Assembly (NCBI RefSeq): GCF_024385525.1
Contig: NZ_JANFLU010000004.1
Location: 62,001-126,000 of the forward strand
Reading direction: 5' to 3'
Origin: Arthrobacter sp. zg-Y238
GTDB taxonomy: Bacteria; Actinomycetota; Actinomycetes; Actinomycetales; Micrococcaceae
DNA: 64,000 nucleotides
Made by a program: the position numbers and the translations under genes. Shown here piece by piece: positions 43,591 to 52,569 of the stretch. The notes under the pieces are model-generated. The model was not told the origin of the DNA and did no database searches. It worked only from the letters and a program-made list of their open reading frames with translations. The number at the start of each line of letters is the position of its first letter. Within the stretch, counting starts at the first letter, position 1.

Positions 43591-44892
43591 ATGAGTACCA
43601 AACCCACTTCCGCCGGCCGTGCACGCCGCGGACCTGCGCTTGCCGCATCCGTTGCAGCCGCAGCCCTTCTCCTGACCGCCTGCGGCGGGGGAGACGAAGG
43701 AGCTTCCGAAGGAGGGGACGGGCAGGTCACGCTCAGCATCAGCACCTTCAACGAGTGGGGCTACGAGGAGCTGCTCGAGGAGTACCAGGAGGCGAACCCC
43801 AACATCAAGATCGTGCACGACAAGAAGGCCACCTCCAACAATGCCCGCGACAACCTGAACACCAAGCTCGCTGCCGGTTCCGGCCTCTCCGACATCGAGG
43901 GCATCGAAGTGGACTGGCTGCCGGAACTCAAACAGTATCCGGACCAGTTCGCGGATCTGGCCAGCCCCGAGGTGGAAGGCCGCTGGCTGGACTGGAAGGT
44001 CGAGGACGCCACCACCGAGGATGGGAAGCTGATCGGCTACGGCACAGACGTCGGCCCCGAGGCTATTTGCTACCGGTCGGACCTATTCGCCGAAGCAGGC
44101 CTGCCGACGGACCGCGAGGAAGTGGCTGCGCTGCTCGAAGGCGACTGGGACCACTACTTCGAAATCGGTGAACAGTTCACTGCGAAGTCCGACGCCGCCT
44201 GGTACGACTCCGCCATGTCCGCCTACCAGGGCATGATCAACCAGGTCGAGAACGCCTACGAGGAAAATGACGGCACGGTCATAGCCACCGAGAACCCGGA
44301 GGTGAAGGACATCTACAACCAGGTGCTCGAGAACTCCGTGGACAAGGATCTCTCCGCGCATCTGCAGTTGTGGTCCGATGACTACGAGGCCGGCTTCCAG
44401 AGCGGTGCCTTTGCCACCACCTTCTGCCCGGGCTGGATGCTGGGCAGCATCGAGGGCAACGCCGCCGGCGTCGAAGGCTGGGATATCGCCAACGTCTTCC
44501 CCGGCGGCGGCGGCAACTGGGGCGGGTCCTACCTGACCGTTCCCACGCAGGGAAAGAACCAGGAAGAGGCCATCAAGCTGGCTCAGTGGCTCACCGCTCC
44601 CGAGCAGCAGATCAAGGCCTTTGCCTCCAAGGGCAACTTCCCCAGCCAGGTCGAGGCCTACGAAATGGAAGAACTGACGGGTTCGACAAACGAATTCTTC
44701 AATGACGCTCCGGTGGGTCAGATCTTCGCCGATCGGGCCGAAGCCGTCAGCGTGACGCCGTTCAAGGGACAGAACTATTTCGCCATCAATGATTCGATGC
44801 AGCAGGCGCTGGACCGGGTGGACGTCCTCAAGTCCGACGACCCCGACTCTTCGTGGCAGAAGTTCGTCACCGGAGTAGAAGCGCTCCAGTAG
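43591..44892 (+). CDS. cebE: Cello-oligosaccharide ABC transporter substrate-binding lipoprotein CebE
   Basis: A 433-residue lipoprotein with lipobox LLTAC (Cys31) and an extracellular solute-binding family 1 fold (FNEWGYEELLEEYQEANPNIK; GAFATTFCPGWMLGSIEG; GGGGNWGGSYLTVP). The ATG at 43591 has an AAAGGAG site. Cellobiose and cellotriose are the inferred ligands, from the CebR boxes and the linked beta-glucosidase. No ATPase gene lies nearby; such importers borrow a shared MsiK-type ATPase. Confidence 0.92.
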   Translation: MSTKPTSAGRARRGPALAASVAAAALLLTACGGGDEGASEGGDGQVTLSISTFNEWGYEELLEEYQEANPNIKIVHDKKATSNNARDNLNTKLAAGSGLSDIEGIEVDWLPELKQYPDQFADLASPEVEGRWLDWKVEDATTEDGKLIGYGTDVGPEAICYRSDLFAEAGLPTDREEVAALLEGDWDHYFEIGEQFTAKSDAAWYDSAMSAYQGMINQVENAYEENDGTVIATENPEVKDIYNQVLENSVDKDLSAHLQLWSDDYEAGFQSGAFATTFCPGWMLGSIEGNAAGVEGWDIANVFPGGGGNWGGSYLTVPTQGKNQEEAIKLAQWLTAPEQQIKAFASKGNFPSQVEAYEMEELTGSTNEFFNDAPVGQIFADRAEAVSVTPFKGQNYFAINDSMQQALDRVDVLKSDDPDSSWQKFVTGVEALQ

Positions 44893-44905
44893 CATCCACA
44901 GGCGT

Positions 44906-44943
44906 CCGGTGCCTGCGGCCGCGTAGAGCGCCGCAGGCACCGG
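44906..44943 (+). other. Intercistronic stem-loop between cebE and cebF
   Basis: A perfect 14-bp inverted repeat (CCGGTGCCTGCGGC and GCCGCAGGCACCGG) with a ten-base loop, starting 14 bases after the cebE stop and not followed by a T-run. Hairpins in this place protect the binding-protein transcript and lower permease expression in other sugar operons (inference). Confidence 0.85.
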
Positions 44944-44983
44944 AACCAAACTTCGATACCCCTTGGACGTTAGGAAGATAGCC

Positions 44984-45943
44984 ATGGCTGTCACCGTCAA
45001 GCCGCCGGCAGCGCGGACGCCGGTACGCCGGGTAGGGTTCAGCAGCCGGCTGGCCCGTTGGGACGTCAAAGTCTCCCCGTACCTCTATATCTCGCCGTTC
45101 TTTATCCTGTTCGCGATCGTGGGATTGTTCCCGCTGATCTACACCGGGTGGGTCTCGCTACACAACTGGAACCTCATCGGCGGCAACCTCGGATTCAGCG
45201 GCACCGAGAACTTCACCTTCGTCCTCTCGCAGCCGTACTTCTGGAACGCGGTGGGCAACACCTTCAGCATCTTCCTGATCTCGGCGGTTCCGCAGATCAT
45301 CCTGGCAATCGGCATTGCCGCCGTTCTGGATGCGAACCTGCGGGCCAAGACGTTCTGGCGCATGGGCGTACTGGTTCCCTATGTGGTTGCCCCAGTGGCA
45401 GTGGGCCTGATCTTCGGCAATGTCTTCGCTGACCAATCCGGCGCCATCAACGGGCTGCTGACCTCCATCGGCCTGGATCCCGTTCCGTGGCACTCCAACA
45501 CCCTGGCGAGCCACGTCGCCATCGCCACCATGGTGGATTTCCGCTGGACCGGGTACAACGCCCTGATCTTCCTGGCTGCCATGCAGGCAGTGCCAAGGGA
45601 CATGTATGAAGCAGCCATCCTCGACGGCGCCAGCCGCTGGCGGCAGTTCATTTCGGTGACCGTTCCCATGCTGCGGCCCACCATCATTTTCGTGGTCATC
45701 ACCGCCACCATCGGCGGCCTGCAGATTTTCGACGAGCCGCGGGTCTTTGACGCCTACGGCCTGGGCGGCGCGGACCGGCAGTGGCAAACCCTCACCATGT
45801 ACATCTGGGAACTGGGCTGGGGGCAGCGCAACCTGGGCCGCGCCTCCGCTGTCGCCTGGCTGCTGTTCGTCATCATCGTGCTTATCGCGGCCCTCAATTT
45901 CCTCATCACCCGCCGCATTGCCTCGCAGGGAGGACGGAAATGA
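44984..45943 (+). CDS. cebF: Cello-oligosaccharide ABC transporter permease CebF
   Basis: A 319-residue, six-helix permease. The ATPase-contact EAA loop is MYEAAILDGASRWRQFISVTVPMLRP-type (EAAILDGASRWRQF at about residues 207-220). The ATG at 44984 follows AGGAAG. It overlaps cebG by four bases (ATGA). Partner of CebG in the heterodimeric channel. Confidence 0.93.
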   Translation: MAVTVKPPAARTPVRRVGFSSRLARWDVKVSPYLYISPFFILFAIVGLFPLIYTGWVSLHNWNLIGGNLGFSGTENFTFVLSQPYFWNAVGNTFSIFLISAVPQIILAIGIAAVLDANLRAKTFWRMGVLVPYVVAPVAVGLIFGNVFADQSGAINGLLTSIGLDPVPWHSNTLASHVAIATMVDFRWTGYNALIFLAAMQAVPRDMYEAAILDGASRWRQFISVTVPMLRPTIIFVVITATIGGLQIFDEPRVFDAYGLGGADRQWQTLTMYIWELGWGQRNLGRASAVAWLLFVIIVLIAALNFLITRRIASQGGRK

Positions 45944-46884
45944 CCTCCGTACCCATGGTTGAACAGACGGCCGGCAAACGAGCCGCCGAATCCGCCAGAC
46001 GACGTCGGGACCGCGGCGGTGCACAGCCGCCGCGCCCGGCACGGGTCCGCGGGCGGAAAACCGGCGGATTCAACCGCCGTCCGGGTTTTGTCACCTACGG
46101 GCTGCTGGGGGCCGTGGTCCTGGGCTCAGCCCTCCCGATCCTCTGGTCCGTCCTGGTGGCCAGCCATGACAGCACGGCGATCGTCAAGGGAGTCCCGCTG
46201 ATTCCCGGCGGCAACTTCTTCGCAAACGCGGCCACGGTGCTGGATACCATCCCGTTCTGGAAAGCCCTGGGTAACAGCATCCTCGTTTCCACCGTGACGG
46301 CAGCTTCCGTAGTGATTTTCTCCTCTCTAGCCGGTTTCGCGTTCGCGAAGCTGCGCTTCCGGGGAAGCAAGGCACTGCTGGTGTTCGTAGTGGCCACGAT
46401 GGCCGTACCCACCCAGCTCGGTGTCATCCCGCTGTTCATCGTGATGTCCAAGCTCGGCTGGACCGGGACCATGGGAGCGGTCATCATTCCGGGGCTGGTC
46501 ACTGCCTTCGGTGTCTTCTGGATGACGCAGTACCTGCAGGACGCTCTGCCGGATGAACTGATCGAAGCGGTACGGATGGACGGCGCCAACATGTGGCAGG
46601 CCTTCTGGCATGTCGCCCTCCCAGCTGCGCGTCCTGCGGCAGCGATGCTGGCACTCTTCACCTTTGTAGCCACCTGGACCAACTTCTTCTGGCCGTTCAT
46701 TGTCCTCAATGCGCAGAACCCCACCCTGCCGGTGGCACTGCAGCAACTGCAGTCCGCACGTTTTGTCGACTACTCAGTGGTCCTGGCCGGCGTGGTGCTC
46801 TCCACCATTCCGCTGCTCATCGTCTTCGCCGTCGCCGGACGGCACCTGGTTGCAGGAATCATGCAGGGAGCGGTTAAGGGATGA
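45940..46884 (+). CDS. cebG: Cello-oligosaccharide ABC transporter permease CebG
   Basis: A 314-residue permease with six helices after a 45-residue basic N-terminus. The EAA loop is ELIEAVRMDGANMWQAFWHV. It overlaps both neighbours by four bases, so cebF, cebG and bglC are translated as one coupled unit. Confidence 0.93.
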   Translation: MTSVPMVEQTAGKRAAESARRRRDRGGAQPPRPARVRGRKTGGFNRRPGFVTYGLLGAVVLGSALPILWSVLVASHDSTAIVKGVPLIPGGNFFANAATVLDTIPFWKALGNSILVSTVTAASVVIFSSLAGFAFAKLRFRGSKALLVFVVATMAVPTQLGVIPLFIVMSKLGWTGTMGAVIIPGLVTAFGVFWMTQYLQDALPDELIEAVRMDGANMWQAFWHVALPAARPAAAMLALFTFVATWTNFFWPFIVLNAQNPTLPVALQQLQSARFVDYSVVLAGVVLSTIPLLIVFAVAGRHLVAGIMQGAVKG

Positions 46885-48353
46885 CCATGAACAACAACGC
46901 CTCATTCCCGTCCGGGTTCGTGTGGGGTGCGGCGACCGCCGCCTACCAGGTGGAGGGTGCTGCATCGGAAGACGGCCGGAAGGATTCCATCTGGGATACC
47001 TTCAGCCGCGTTCCCGGCGCAGTGGTGAACGGTGACAACGGGGACATCGCCTGCGACCACTATCACCGCATGGACGATGACGTGGCCCTCATGAAGTCAC
47101 TGAACCTGGGCTCTTACCGGTTCTCCACCTCCTGGGCACGGATCCGGCCCGACGGCGGCCCGGTCAACGCTGCGGGGCTGGACTTCTACAGCAGGCTGAC
47201 GGATTCGCTGCTCGAAGCCGGGATCCAGCCGTGGCTGACCCTGTACCACTGGGACCTGCCGCAGGCCCTGCAGAACCAGGGCGGCTGGGCCAACCGGGAC
47301 ACGGCGTACCGGTTTGCCGACTACGCCCTCAGCGTCCATGACGTGCTGGGCGATCGGGTGACGGCTTGGACCACCCTGAACGAGCCCTGGTGCTCCGCGT
47401 ACGTCGGCTACGCCAGCGGCGAGCATGCGCCCGGACTGCAGGATCGAAAACTCGCGGTTGCCGCGAACCACCACCTGCTGCTGGCGCACGGACTTGCCGT
47501 CCAGGCGCTTAAGGGACGGGACCCGGGACTGGACACCGGCCTGACCCTGAACTTCACGGTTGCGGATCCCGCCGATCCGCAGAACCCCGACGACGTCGAC
47601 GCAGCCCGCAGCATCGACGGGCAGTTCAACCGGATGTTCGCGGACCCCGTCTTCCATGGGAAGTACCCCGAGGACGTGGTGGCGGACCTGGCTCCCTACG
47701 GCTTCGAATCCCACGTCCAGGACGGAGACCTGGCGGTCATCAGTTCCCCCATCGACTTCCTGGGGGTGAATTACTACCACGGTGATGCCTTCACCAAGAC
47801 CCCGCCGGCGGCACCCCTGACGACGGCGGCCCCCTCGGCACGTCCTACGGCGAGCCCGTATCCTGCCGCCGACGGGATCCATGCCGTGCGGCGCGGACTG
47901 CCGCAAACGAACATGGGCTGGGAAATCCAGCCCGAGGGACTTCGGCGGCTGCTGAACCGGCTGCAGCGCGATTACACCGGGCCGGCGGGCGTGCCGCTGT
48001 ACATTACCGAGAACGGTGCAGCCTTCGATGACGACGTTGTGGCCGACGGGACCGTCCAGGACCTGGACCGGCTCGACTTCATCCGGTCGCACCTCGCAGC
48101 GGTGCAGGACGCGGTGGCGGACGGCGTCGACGTCCGCGGCTACTTTGCCTGGTCCCTGATGGACAACTTTGAGTGGGCCTGGGGCTACGCCAAGCGGTTC
48201 GGGATTGTGCACGTCGATTACGAAACCCTGCAGCGGACGCCCAAAGCCAGCGCCCGCTGGTACGCGGAAGCGGCCGCCGCCAATGCCCTGCCCGCAGGCA
48301 CTCCGGTGCCGGGCACCGCGACACCTGCGTATGTCGTATCGTCGGAACTATGA
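46881..48353 (+). CDS. bglC: GH1 beta-glucosidase BglC
   Basis: Cytoplasmic glycoside hydrolase family 1 enzyme of 490 residues that splits imported cellobiose into glucose. The acid/base Glu is in TLNEPWCSAY and the nucleophile Glu in YITENGAAF; the N-terminal family signature is GFVWGAATAAYQVEGAA. No signal peptide, consistent with action after import. It overlaps cebG and cebR by four bases each. Confidence 0.95.
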   Translation: MTMNNNASFPSGFVWGAATAAYQVEGAASEDGRKDSIWDTFSRVPGAVVNGDNGDIACDHYHRMDDDVALMKSLNLGSYRFSTSWARIRPDGGPVNAAGLDFYSRLTDSLLEAGIQPWLTLYHWDLPQALQNQGGWANRDTAYRFADYALSVHDVLGDRVTAWTTLNEPWCSAYVGYASGEHAPGLQDRKLAVAANHHLLLAHGLAVQALKGRDPGLDTGLTLNFTVADPADPQNPDDVDAARSIDGQFNRMFADPVFHGKYPEDVVADLAPYGFESHVQDGDLAVISSPIDFLGVNYYHGDAFTKTPPAAPLTTAAPSARPTASPYPAADGIHAVRRGLPQTNMGWEIQPEGLRRLLNRLQRDYTGPAGVPLYITENGAAFDDDVVADGTVQDLDRLDFIRSHLAAVQDAVADGVDVRGYFAWSLMDNFEWAWGYAKRFGIVHVDYETLQRTPKASARWYAEAAAANALPAGTPVPGTATPAYVVSSEL

Positions 48354-49402
48354 GCATCCTCAGGCCCGGGCCCCGGAGCGGGCCGGTGAAACTCCGGCGC
48401 AGCAGCCCCACGTTGGAAGACGTGGCGGCGCTGTCCGGAGTTTCCCGCTCGACTGTGTCCCGTGCCATCAACGGAGGTGCCCGGGTAAGTGCCCAGACGC
48501 AGGCCGCCATCGATGCGGCCATCGGGGAGCTGGGTTTCACACCTAACCGCGCGGCTCGGTCCCTGGCGACCAGCCGTGCCGATTCCATTGCGCTGGTCAT
48601 CCCGGAGCCGGACGGCCGTGTCCTGGTGGATCCCTTCTTCGCCATGACTCTGAACGGAATCACGGAGGCCTTGAAGGACACCGAAGTGCAGCTGGTGCTG
48701 CTGATTGCCCGCCAGGGGGAGAAGGAAGGGCAGTTCATCCGATACCTGCGCAGCGGCCATGTGGACGGAGCCATCATCGTCTCCCACCACAAAGCTGACG
48801 CCCTGGAAACCGAACTGGCGGACGCAACGCTGCCCGCAGTTTTCATCGGCCGGCCCTGGCAGGACCACGCCGGACTGGCGTTCGTGGATACGGACAACCG
48901 GACCGGAGGGCTGCTCGCTGCCCGGCACCTCACGGACCGCGGCTACCGACGGATCGCCACGGTCACCGGGCCGGCGGACATGACTGCCGCGCAGGACCGG
49001 ACCGAGGGGTGGCGGCAGGGACTGGCCGAGGCGGGGCTGGAACCGGCCGGCGTCGAATCCGGACACTTCACCACCGAGGGCGGTGCGGCCGCCGCCGCCC
49101 GGCTGCTCGACGCCGACCCCGGCATCGACGCGATCTTTGCCGCGTCCGATCCGATGGCGTTGGGCGTGCTGGAGGTGCTGCGCGGGCGCGGACTGTCCGT
49201 GCCCGGCGACGTGGCGCTGGTGGGATATGACAACCACCGGCTCGCATCCACCAGCACGCCGGGCCTGACCACGGTGGTCAACCCGATGGTCGAAATGGCC
49301 CGGCGGGCCGCGGAGATGCTGCTGCGCGAAATCGAAGAGCCCGGTTCACATCTGGAGCCCGTCGTCTACCCGCCGGAGCTCGTGGTCCGGGAGTCCGCCT
49401 AG
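48350..49402 (+). CDS. cebR: LacI-family cellobiose repressor CebR
   Basis: A 350-residue repressor. The LacI helix-turn-helix is TLEDVAALSGVSRSTVSRAI with hinge GFTPNRAARSLATSR, followed by a sugar-binding domain. Its recognition helix fits the perfect palindromes upstream of cebE. It is the last gene of the operon, overlapping bglC by four bases, so it should repress its own synthesis. Cellobiose as inducer is inferred from Streptomyces CebR. Confidence 0.93.
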   Translation: MSILRPGPRSGPVKLRRSSPTLEDVAALSGVSRSTVSRAINGGARVSAQTQAAIDAAIGELGFTPNRAARSLATSRADSIALVIPEPDGRVLVDPFFAMTLNGITEALKDTEVQLVLLIARQGEKEGQFIRYLRSGHVDGAIIVSHHKADALETELADATLPAVFIGRPWQDHAGLAFVDTDNRTGGLLAARHLTDRGYRRIATVTGPADMTAAQDRTEGWRQGLAEAGLEPAGVESGHFTTEGGAAAAARLLDADPGIDAIFAASDPMALGVLEVLRGRGLSVPGDVALVGYDNHRLASTSTPGLTTVVNPMVEMARRAAEMLLREIEEPGSHLEPVVYPPELVVRESA

Positions 49403-49539
49403 GCTACCGGGACATTCTGCCGCCCTTAGCGCCGCGACCCCGCCCTCCATCTCGCAAGCTCGAAGAGGGAATCCTGGTTCGCGGCTGCCTCGCTCGTTCC
49501 TCGCTCGGCGATGCGGGCTACGCAGAATGCCCCGTCCGC

Positions 49540-51717
49540 CTAGGCCGCGTTCTCCCGGCGGGCGGCCGGAAGCAGTTCCCGGGCGCCGAGCGCGGACAGG
49601 ATGAACGCGTAGTCCCACGCCCGGTCCTTCCAGGCCTCGTACCGGCCCGAGGCTCCGCCGTGGCCGCCGTCCATTTCGATCTTCAGGACGATCGGTTCGC
49701 TGCCGGTAGTGGTTTCACGCAGCTGCGCCACCCATTTGGCCGGTTCGACGTACAGCACACGGGTGTCGTTGAAGCTCGTGACGGCGGCGATCTGCGGGTA
49801 GTCCACGGCCCGGATGTTTTCGTACGGGCTGTATTCCTTCATGTACTTGTAGACCTCCGGATCGGTAATGGGGTTACCCCATTCCTCCCATTCCAGGGCC
49901 GAGAGCGGCAGGTCCGGATCCAGGATGGTCGTCAGTGCATCCACGAAGGGCACCTGCGCCACGATTGCCCGGTACTTTTCCGGGGCCAGGTTTGCGACGG
50001 CGCCCATCAGCAGCCCGCCGGCGGAACCGCCCATTGCGGCGATCCGGTCCGGATCCGCCCAGCCGGAGGCGGCAACCCAGTCCGTCGCATCCACGAAGTC
50101 GGTGAAGGTGTTTTTCTTGTTCAGCTTCTTGCCGTTGTCATACCAGGCGCGGCCCATCTCGCCGCCGCCGCGGATGTGCGCCACCACGTAGACGACGCCG
50201 CGGTCCAGCAGCGACAGCCGGGCGATGTTGAACGCCGGATCCATGCTCAGTTCGTAGCTGCCGTACGCATAGACCAGTGCCGGGTTGCTGCCGTCTTTCT
50301 GCAGGTCCGCCCGGCGGATGACGGAGAGCGGAATGCGGGTGCCGTCCGCCGCCGTCGCCCATTCCCGCTCGGCCACGTACTCCTCGGAACGGTAACCGCC
50401 CTTTACGGGGGTTTCCTTCCGCAGCTCCAGCTCTCCGGTGGCCAGCACGTAATCGTAGACGCGCGGCGGCGTGAGGTAGGAGGTGTAGCTGAGGCGGGCG
50501 ATCGGGGAATCGAACTCGGCGTTGGCCAGGTTGGCTGTGTAGAGCTCTTCGTCAAACGCCGGTTCCACAGGCGCGCCCTGCGCCGGGGTGCCGAGGCCTT
50601 CCACAGGCAGGATCTGCACCCGCTCGGTGGTGTCCTTGCGGACCGACACGAGCACATGGGTGCGGGTTACGGCGGCACCGTTGACGCGCACGGTGTCATC
50701 GTGGGCAATGACGGTGTCCCAGTGCTGGTCCGCCAGCGGCTTGCTGAACTCTTCTTCGGCGACGAGCGAAAGCATCGAGTTCAGGGCGTTCCGGTTGTGC
50801 GTCACCAGGTATTTGCGCGTGCCGTCCAGGGTCAGGGGCTCGGCTTCGTAAAGGATGCGCTCGCTGCGCGGGATCAGGGTGCGCACGGTATCGGTGGGGT
50901 CGTCGAAGTCCAGGACCCGGTATTCGCTGTACTCGGAGCTGCTGATGCCGATCAGTAGCTGCCGGCGGTCCGCCGAGAGATCGAAGCCGGTCCACATGGC
51001 GATGTCGTCTTCCTGGTAAATGACGACGTCGTCCTCCACCGGGGTGCCGAGCGTGTGGGCCTTGACCTGGTACGGACGCCAGGAATCATCCACCACGGTG
51101 TAGAAGACGCGGCGGCCGTCGGGGGAGAAGGCCAGCGAATAAAAAACGTTGGAAATGACGTCCGGCAGCAGGTCCCCGGTGCGCAGGTCCTTGATCCGCA
51201 GCGTGAACCGCTCGTCTCCGGCGTTGTCCTCGGAGTACACCAGCAGGTTGCCGTCTTCGGTGACGGCCAGTCCGCCCAGCGAGAAGAACGGCTTGCCTTC
51301 AGCCTCTGCGTTGCCGTCCACGAGAATCTGTTCGCCAGGGACCGGAACGCCGGGGACGACGGCGGGCGGCGTCCAATCGGCGTCGAGGTTCCCAGTGTCC
51401 TGGGCTGCGGTGCGGCAGTGGATGGCGTACTGCTTGCCTTCCTCGGTGCGGGTGTAATACCACCAGCCCTTCTTGCGTGCCGGAACGGACAGGTCCGTTT
51501 CCTCGGTGCGGTTCTTGATCTCGTTGAAGATCTCGCCGCGCAGCTGTTCCTGGTCTGCCGTCATTGCCGCGGAGTAGGCGTTCTCTGCCTTGAGGTGTTC
51601 CACCACCTCCGGGTTTTCCTTCTCCCGGAGCCATTCATAGTTGTCAATGAACGTGTCACCGTGGCGGGTGCGTTCGGTGGGGACTTTCTTGGCAACCGGA
51701 GGCTGGGGAGTAGTCAT
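49540..51717 (-). CDS. ptrB: S9A family oligopeptidase B (protease II)
   Basis: A 725-residue cytoplasmic serine peptidase that cleaves short peptides, typically after basic residues. A seven-bladed propeller (about 70-430) precedes the alpha/beta hydrolase domain with nucleophile Ser in GGSAGGLLMGA, the Asp after TSFNDTRVLY, and His in GGHGGASGRYE. No signal peptide. It is convergent with cebR and has its own gap of about 95 bp upstream. Confidence 0.94.
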   Translation of the reverse strand: MTTPQPPVAKKVPTERTRHGDTFIDNYEWLREKENPEVVEHLKAENAYSAAMTADQEQLRGEIFNEIKNRTEETDLSVPARKKGWWYYTRTEEGKQYAIHCRTAAQDTGNLDADWTPPAVVPGVPVPGEQILVDGNAEAEGKPFFSLGGLAVTEDGNLLVYSEDNAGDERFTLRIKDLRTGDLLPDVISNVFYSLAFSPDGRRVFYTVVDDSWRPYQVKAHTLGTPVEDDVVIYQEDDIAMWTGFDLSADRRQLLIGISSSEYSEYRVLDFDDPTDTVRTLIPRSERILYEAEPLTLDGTRKYLVTHNRNALNSMLSLVAEEEFSKPLADQHWDTVIAHDDTVRVNGAAVTRTHVLVSVRKDTTERVQILPVEGLGTPAQGAPVEPAFDEELYTANLANAEFDSPIARLSYTSYLTPPRVYDYVLATGELELRKETPVKGGYRSEEYVAEREWATAADGTRIPLSVIRRADLQKDGSNPALVYAYGSYELSMDPAFNIARLSLLDRGVVYVVAHIRGGGEMGRAWYDNGKKLNKKNTFTDFVDATDWVAASGWADPDRIAAMGGSAGGLLMGAVANLAPEKYRAIVAQVPFVDALTTILDPDLPLSALEWEEWGNPITDPEVYKYMKEYSPYENIRAVDYPQIAAVTSFNDTRVLYVEPAKWVAQLRETTTGSEPIVLKIEMDGGHGGASGRYEAWKDRAWDYAFILSALGARELLPAARRENAA

Positions 51718-51812
51718 GCTTCGAATATATCCATCCCGGCGGCGGCGTCGAAGGACCGCGCTGGCGTTATGCTCGCGGCTTAGCCGCGGACCGGCTCAGT
51801 GCGGGCTTCGGG

Positions 51813-52412
51813 CTAGTCCCCGAGCAGCAGCCAGGCGCAGAGTGCACCGGCGGCAAGGAAGAGGGCCCAGTTCACTACCACCACCAGCAAAGTGGAGGTG
51901 AAGGAGCGCGCTGCGGCTTGGTGCCGGGGAAGGAGCACCGGCTCGGGTGCCGGGCCCTTGCGGAACTGGCCCCACAGGCTCGTGGCCAACAGGACACCTC
52001 CTCCGCACAGGGCCAGCGGCAGTGCCGGCAGCGAGAACAGGATCACCTGCGGCGCAAACAGGAGCAGCACGGTCTCCGCCAGGAGGCAGGCCGCCAGCAT
52101 CAGGGCCGGCCGCCGCAGGGACGCCCAGGTGGGATTTACCGCGTAAAGCGGGCTGACCCCGGCCACCACCATGGCGGTAAGGGCCAGCAGCAACCCCGGG
52201 GCGGTGACGCTGACGGTCGCCTCGTCAGCGGTGACGGCTGCCGACACGGCAAAGAAACCCAGCAGGCCCAGAAGCGTGGGGACGATGACGACGGCGGCGG
52301 ACGTCCGTTCTGCCGGCTCTGCGACGGCCTGCTCCGAAGAAGATCCGCTGCCACCCGAAGCTGCACCCGCACGGATGGGCCGGCGGCCGGCGTCGGGCCC
52401 TGGAATACCCAT
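51813..52412 (-). CDS. Uncharacterised membrane protein
   Basis: A 199-residue protein with about five predicted helices after a 40-residue polar N-terminus. The ATG at 52412 follows AAAGGAAAGTC; the longer open frame upstream is antisense of the paaA region. No motif or known family seen. It is divergent from the paaA operon, but no functional link can be read. Confidence 0.8.
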   Translation of the reverse strand: MGIPGPDAGRRPIRAGAASGGSGSSSEQAVAEPAERTSAAVVIVPTLLGLLGFFAVSAAVTADEATVSVTAPGLLLALTAMVVAGVSPLYAVNPTWASLRRPALMLAACLLAETVLLLFAPQVILFSLPALPLALCGGGVLLATSLWGQFRKGPAPEPVLLPRHQAAARSFTSTLLVVVVNWALFLAAGALCAWLLLGD

Positions 52413-52466
52413 GACTTTCCTTTCCGCACCGCAACATCTACTCACCAGTTTTACATAGCCCTCCCC

Positions 52467-52495
52467 TTGACTGGCCCACCGCACCTCCATATCCT
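52467..52495 (+). promoter_or_regulatory. Predicted paaA promoter
   Basis: TTGACT (-35, 52467-52472), a 17-bp spacer and TATCCT (-10, 52490-52495). The PaaR-type palindrome starts inside the -10 element. Confidence 0.72.
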
Positions 52496-52510
52496 GAACG
52501 AACGGTCGGT
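52493..52510. promoter_or_regulatory. Predicted PaaR operator in the paaA promoter
   Basis: CCTGAACG-AA-CGGTCGGT: the right half is the perfect half-site, the left half matches six of eight positions. It covers the end of the -10 element and the expected transcription start, a typical repressor position. Confidence 0.72.
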
Positions 52511-52569
52511 AATTATTTAGCGCGCGGCTACTGGGGACCACTCGCCGGCGCAAGTGGAAGCGGAGAAAC

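Noticed and set aside
49393-49545. GTCCGCCTAGGC at both 49393 and 49534, with partly inverse flanks, between cebR and ptrB
   Set aside because: The core GCCTAGGC is self-complementary and both copies contain a stop codon region; the flanking match has several mismatches and no T-run, so neither terminator nor mobile-element ends can be supported.
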